Assembly (NCBI GenBank): GCA_003644295.1
Contig: QNBZ01000031.1
Span: forward strand, 1 to 9,606
Length of the DNA stretch: 9,606 nucleotides
Source of the DNA: Planctomycetota bacterium
Lineage (GTDB): Bacteria > Planctomycetota > Phycisphaerae > Sedimentisphaerales > Anaerobacaceae
Direction: 5' to 3'
This document shows, piece by piece, positions 6,503-9,606 of this stretch (its first letter is position 1; every line of letters starts with the position of its first letter). The notes below the pieces were generated by a model. It saw only the letters and a program-made list of their open reading frames with translations. It was not told the origin of the DNA and searched no databases. The position numbers and the translations under genes are program-made.

Positions 6503-7594
6503 ATGGCGGAATTCAGGATTAAGCCGGATATTGAAGAGCTTTTGGCGGTTATTCGGCGAAGCTCTATGCCAAAAAGAGTTCACAATATCGAATTATTTTT
6601 GGATGAGGAAATAAAGCAGGCAATCTGCGAAAGATTTGAGATTGGAGCAAAAATTGACAGTAGGTCAGAATTCACAGATGTCAGCCGAGAGATAGAGCTT
6701 CATCGTTTTTTAGGATATGATGTATTTCGCATCGACATTGGAAGTGATTGGCTTTGGACACTGCCCAGGCTGGCGACGGAGGATACGACCGGCACAACTA
6801 CTCAAAAGCGAGACGAGCGTAACTGGACCGACGAACATACCGGGCCGGTTCAGTCGTGGGAAGATTTTGAGAAATACCCCTGGCCAAGAGTTTCAAATGT
6901 GGACTTCAGCAAGCTCGAATGGCTCGATAAAAATCTTCCGGAGAATATGGGCTGTTACGACCTCACGGCGCATATACTGGAGATTGTAACATGGCTGTTT
7001 GGATATGAAACGCTCTGCCTTAAGCTTTTCGATGACTTGGAACTGGTTGAAGCGGTCTGTGAACGTGTCGGACAATTTTATGTTGAGCTGACAAAGGCCT
7101 ACTGTGATTTCTCATGTAACAAAGTTGTCTGGGGCAGCGACGATATGGGGTATCAGACATCAACGGTGCTCAGCCCTGACTTTTTACGCAGGAATATACT
7201 TCCCTAGCACAAGAAGTGTGCCGAGATTGCACATAAACACGGCTTGCCATACCTGCTGCATTCCTGCGGCAATCTTGAAGAAATTATGGATGACCTAATC
7301 GATGATGTTGGTATCGATGCTAAGCATTCTTATAAAGATGTGATAATGCCGGTAACCGAGGTAAAAAAGTATGGAGAGCGGATAGCGATTCTTGGTGGTA
7401 TTGATATGGATTTTCTTTGCCGGTCAGATGAAAAGGCCGTTCGCAAGCGTGTCAGAGAAACTCTGGAGCTTTGTATGCAGGGCGGGGGATATTGTCTCGG
7501 CACAGGTAACTCTGTGGCTAACTACATACCGTTGGAGAATTACTTTGCAATGCTCGACGAGGGCCAAAAGTTCGCCTATCCATCCCACAAATAA
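6503..7594 (+). pseudogene. Uroporphyrinogen decarboxylase (URO-D) family protein, interrupted by one in-frame TAG
   Basis: Frame and homology run through a single TAG at 7205-7207 (codon 235), giving 363 codons in all, the normal size for URO-D fold (PF01208) proteins. The first part carries RVHNIELFLDEEIKQAI, the second HKKCAEIAHKHG, LLHSCGNLEEIMDDLIDDVG and GGGYCLGTGNSVANYIPLENY. His253 and Cys255 match the HxC metal-site motif of the MtaA/MtbA corrinoid methyltransferase branch, but the later PGCG-type cysteine is absent. The N-terminal arginine-rich PVWxMRQAGR motif of true HemE is absent, so a heme-pathway role is unlikely; the substrate is unknown. The stop replaces what in relatives I recall is Trp in an LPWHKK-like segment, one base from TGG. 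It could be a recent nonsense mutation, a sequencing error or, less likely, readthrough. Its link to the sugar operon rests only on being next to the regulator. Confidence 0.88.
7205..7207 (+). other. In-frame amber codon inside the URO-D-like gene
   Basis: TAG separates ...RRNILP from HKKCAEIAHK... in one continuous reading frame, with no insertion or deletion. The 128 codons after it are free of stops and keep family motifs, so the event looks recent. The G of TAG begins a small possible hairpin (GCACA 7207-7211 with TGTGC 7217-7221, 5-nt loop), too weak to argue for a recoding element. The complete genes in the window end in TAA or TGA, never TAG. Confidence 0.85.
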
Positions 7595-7667
7595 CAGAGC
7601 GCCGCTGGTCAATCCATCTTTTTACTTTCAACTTTCTCCTGGTCCGGTTAATATACAAACTTCAGTT

Positions 7668-8810
7668 ATGCCGGAAAAAAGCCGAACATATCGCATCTTT
7701 GTAAGCGCAGCCGAGCCGAGCGCAGACGCCCACTGTGCAGCCCTGATAGCCACCTTGCGAAAAAGCCGTTACGATATCGAATTTGTCGGCGTGGGCGGAA
7801 CAAAAATGGCCGAGGCCGGATGCAGACTGCTCGAAAATACCGTTACCAGGGCATCGATGATTTACAACACATTTCCCCACATCGTCCATTTTTATAAATT
7901 GATAAAACGCATAACGTCTTTTCTTAAAAACGATAAGCCCGATTTAGTTATCGTCTGCGATTCGCCGGCTTTTAACTTTCATATCGCAAAGGCCGCCAAA
8001 AAGGCGAAGCTCAAAACACTTTTCTACGTCGCTCCCCAGCTATGGGCATGGGCCGGCTGGCGCATAAGTAAACTGCGAAGGTACTGCGACAAGCTCTGCT
8101 GCATACTGCCGTTCGAGCAAAGCTGGTTTTCCGAAAGAGGCATCGATACGGTCTTTGTCGGTAATCCGCTACTCGATGAAATCGATTTGTCTACAAACCG
8201 TTACAAAAAAGGATATACAGATTTTGAGCCGAAATGCGCACGTTTTACCCTTATGCCCGGCTCACGGGCCGCTGAAATCAATTCGCTTTGGCCGGCTATG
8301 CAAAAAATAGCGAACCTCTTAAAACAGAAGTATCCCAACGCCGTCTTCACCGTTGCAGCCGTGGATGACCGAGCGCAGCAGGCGCTTAAATCGAAACAAC
8401 TTGTCGGCTTTGAATGTGAGTATGTCATCGGCTCGGTCAGTGACGCTGCCCGCAATGCTGATTTTGCGGTCGTCGCCAGCGGCAGCGCAACGCTACAGGT
8501 AGCAGCGGCGGGATGTCCTATGGTGATAATGTATCAATCCAGCAAAATCCTGTGGCGCTTATTCGGTAGATGGATTGTGAAAACAGAATATCTGTCTCTG
8601 GTCAATATCTTAAGCGGCAAAGAATTAGTGCCGGAATTTATGCCGTATTTTTCCTCGGTCGAGCCGATTGCCGAAAGTATCGAACAGCTTCTGGAAGACA
8701 GAAGCAAGTTAGCTCAAATCAGCAGCGAACTTATCGAACTGGCAAAGCCGTTAATGGCCGGCGGAGCATCGGAAAGGGTTTCACAAATCGTTATTGAAAT
8801 GTTGTGTTAA
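7668..8810 (+). CDS. lpxB: Lipid-A-disaccharide synthase
   Basis: The protein has 380 residues, matching the usual LpxB length (382 in E. coli). LpxB (GT19) joins UDP-2,3-diacylglucosamine and lipid X into the lipid A disaccharide, as a peripheral inner-membrane enzyme. Visible family motifs are FVSAAEPSADAH (residues 11-21, in place of the usual GExSGD), VGVGGTKMAEAGC, VIVCDSPAFNFHIA, FYVAPQLWAWAGWRI, ILPFEQSWF, FVGNPLLDE, LMPGSRAAEI near 195, ASGSATLQVAAAGCPMV near 270, and KTEYLSLVNILSGKELVPE near 304. The frame stays open upstream to 7392, but that part overlaps the URO-D gene and is not LpxB-like, so the ATG at 7668 is used. No clear Shine-Dalgarno precedes it. The 73-bp gap upstream holds no recognisable terminator. 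No other lpx gene is present. Confidence 0.95.
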   Translation: MPEKSRTYRIFVSAAEPSADAHCAALIATLRKSRYDIEFVGVGGTKMAEAGCRLLENTVTRASMIYNTFPHIVHFYKLIKRITSFLKNDKPDLVIVCDSPAFNFHIAKAAKKAKLKTLFYVAPQLWAWAGWRISKLRRYCDKLCCILPFEQSWFSERGIDTVFVGNPLLDEIDLSTNRYKKGYTDFEPKCARFTLMPGSRAAEINSLWPAMQKIANLLKQKYPNAVFTVAAVDDRAQQALKSKQLVGFECEYVIGSVSDAARNADFAVVASGSATLQVAAAGCPMVIMYQSSKILWRLFGRWIVKTEYLSLVNILSGKELVPEFMPYFSSVEPIAESIEQLLEDRSKLAQISSELIELAKPLMAGGASERVSQIVIEMLC

Positions 8811-8833
8811 GCAGGGAGTTTTGTTTGCCACAG

Positions 8834-8855
8834 CTTTCGGTTATAATCCCGAAAG
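8834..8855 (+). promoter_or_regulatory. Hairpin with TATAAT in its loop between lpxB and the SDR gene
   Basis: CTTTCGG (8834-8840) and CCGAAAG (8849-8855) form a perfect 7-bp stem around an 8-nt loop containing TATAAT (8842-8847). The TATAAT could be the -10 box of a promoter for the SDR gene, with only a poor -35 (TTGTTT at 8821, spacing 15). The hairpin is followed by ATTTTG, a weak T-run, so a weak intrinsic terminator for lpxB is the alternative reading. Confidence 0.35.
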
Positions 8856-8876
8856 GATTTTGAGAAAGGCAGCGAA

Positions 8877-9605
8877 ATGCAAAAACGATTGGCAGGAAAA
8901 ACAGCAATAGTAACAGGGGCCAGCAGTGGTATCGGCAGAGCCGTGAGCGTTGCATTGGCCAAAGAGGACGCCGCCGTTGTTTTAGCTGCACGGTCACTCG
9001 AAAAGCTGAAAGAAACCGCTGATATGGTAACAAAAGCCGGCGGTAAAGCTGATGTTGTCGTTACTGAATTGGCAGACGAAAATTCCATCAAAAAACTTGT
9101 TGAGACAACAAATAGAAATTTTGGCCGACTGGATATACTGGTTAATAACGCCGGCGTTACTCACTCGGCAAAATTAGAAGATACTAAAACCAGCGATTGG
9201 GACAGGTGTTATTATGTCAATGCACGTGCGCCGTTTATCCTTTGCAGAGAAGCGCTGCCGCTGTTGAAAAAGGCCGAAGCGGCATACATTATCAATATCG
9301 CCTCGGTGGTAGGGGTCAAAGGTTATCCGCTGCAAAGCGCTTATACCGCATCGAAACACGCCCTGCGGGGGATGACAATGTCGCTGGCAGAGGAGCTGGC
9401 AGATTCAAACGTTCGGGTGCATCTGCTATGTCCCGGCGGAGTGGATACAGACCTGATAAAAAAAGTTCGGCCGGATATAAAGAAGGATGAGCTTATGCAG
9501 CCCGATGAAATCGCCGAGCTTGTCGTTTATCTTGTAACGCATAAAGGCAACGCCGTTATAGATGAGCTTCACATCCGCAGGGCTGCGTCGAAGCCGTGGT
9601 TTTGA
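8877..9605 (+). CDS. Short-chain dehydrogenase/reductase (classical SDR), substrate unknown
   Basis: A complete 242-residue protein with a TGA stop one base before the window ends. It is a Rossmann-fold NAD(P)(H)-dependent oxidoreductase, cytoplasmic, with the glycine motif TGASSGIG (residues 13-20), NNAG (90-93), Asn115, Ser143 and the catalytic pair Tyr156/Lys160 in YTASK, then CPGGVDT. The second strand ends in LAARS with no acidic residue, and Arg39 suggests NADPH preference, as in FabG-like reductases. Residues 220-242 (VIDELHIRRAASKPWF at the end) match the C terminus of small 3-oxoacyl-reductase-like SDRs, but the substrate cannot be named. AAAGG at 8865-8869 lies 7 nt before the ATG, supporting this start. 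The gap from lpxB is 66 bp; co-transcription is possible. Confidence 0.93.
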   Translation: MQKRLAGKTAIVTGASSGIGRAVSVALAKEDAAVVLAARSLEKLKETADMVTKAGGKADVVVTELADENSIKKLVETTNRNFGRLDILVNNAGVTHSAKLEDTKTSDWDRCYYVNARAPFILCREALPLLKKAEAAYIINIASVVGVKGYPLQSAYTASKHALRGMTMSLAEELADSNVRVHLLCPGGVDTDLIKKVRPDIKKDELMQPDEIAELVVYLVTHKGNAVIDELHIRRAASKPWF

Positions 9606-9606
9606 C

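Noticed and set aside
7205..7221. Pyrrolysine or programmed readthrough with a downstream hairpin
   Set aside because: The only stem found is 5 bp (GCACA/TGTGC), no pyl genes are visible, and the family is not a known Pyl user; kept only as an alternative in the finding on the amber codon.
7392..7667. Open reading frame upstream of and in frame with lpxB
   Set aside because: It runs antiphase through the conserved end of the URO-D gene, and its translation does not resemble LpxB.
7595..7667. Possible terminator or promoter between the URO-D-like gene and lpxB
   Set aside because: A CTTTTT run is present but has no stable stem before it, and no credible -35/-10 pair was found.

Overview
The window looks like a chromosomal segment from a Gram-negative bacterium of moderate GC. 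A Planctomycetota (Phycisphaerae-like) or other PVC-group origin is likely, though not proven. The pointers are an lpxB gene (so a lipid A type outer membrane), a XylR-like hybrid regulator (sugar-binding domain plus AraC DNA-binding domain), a divergent uroporphyrinogen-decarboxylase-like protein, and a large SSS symporter next to a glycan-degrading enzyme. No rRNA, tRNA, insertion sequence or CRISPR array was seen.

Left part (about 1-5000, minus strand): a tight two-gene operon. The first gene encodes a sodium/solute symporter (start 4994). Four bases after its stop begins a bifunctional enzyme, an inverting GH65 disaccharide phosphorylase fused to a C-terminal beta-phosphoglucomutase. The inferred pathway is uptake of an alpha-glucoside, phosphorolysis to beta-glucose 1-phosphate plus a released acceptor, and conversion in the same polypeptide to glucose 6-phosphate. 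A Shine-Dalgarno-like GGAG directly after the enzyme's stop suggests the operon continues past the left edge.

Middle (about 4995-6408): a 235-bp divergent control region, then the XylR-family regulator on the plus strand. Plausible sigma-70 promoters point both ways. Between their -35 boxes lies a 21-bp-spaced direct repeat starting CACCA, the geometry expected for an AraC/XylR-type protein. Related GYGATTTT-type cores recur in both leaders and across the regulator's start. The simplest model is a local sugar-responsive regulator controlling the symporter/phosphorylase operon and itself.

Right part (6503-9605, plus strand): a URO-D family gene of otherwise full length is split by one in-frame TAG at 7205-7207, probably a TGG (Trp) to TAG nonsense mutation. 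It is followed by lpxB (lipid-A-disaccharide synthase) and a short-chain dehydrogenase/reductase that ends one base before the window edge. These last two look like ordinary housekeeping genes unrelated to the sugar locus. The most interesting signals are the operator architecture, the phosphorylase-mutase fusion and the isolated amber codon.
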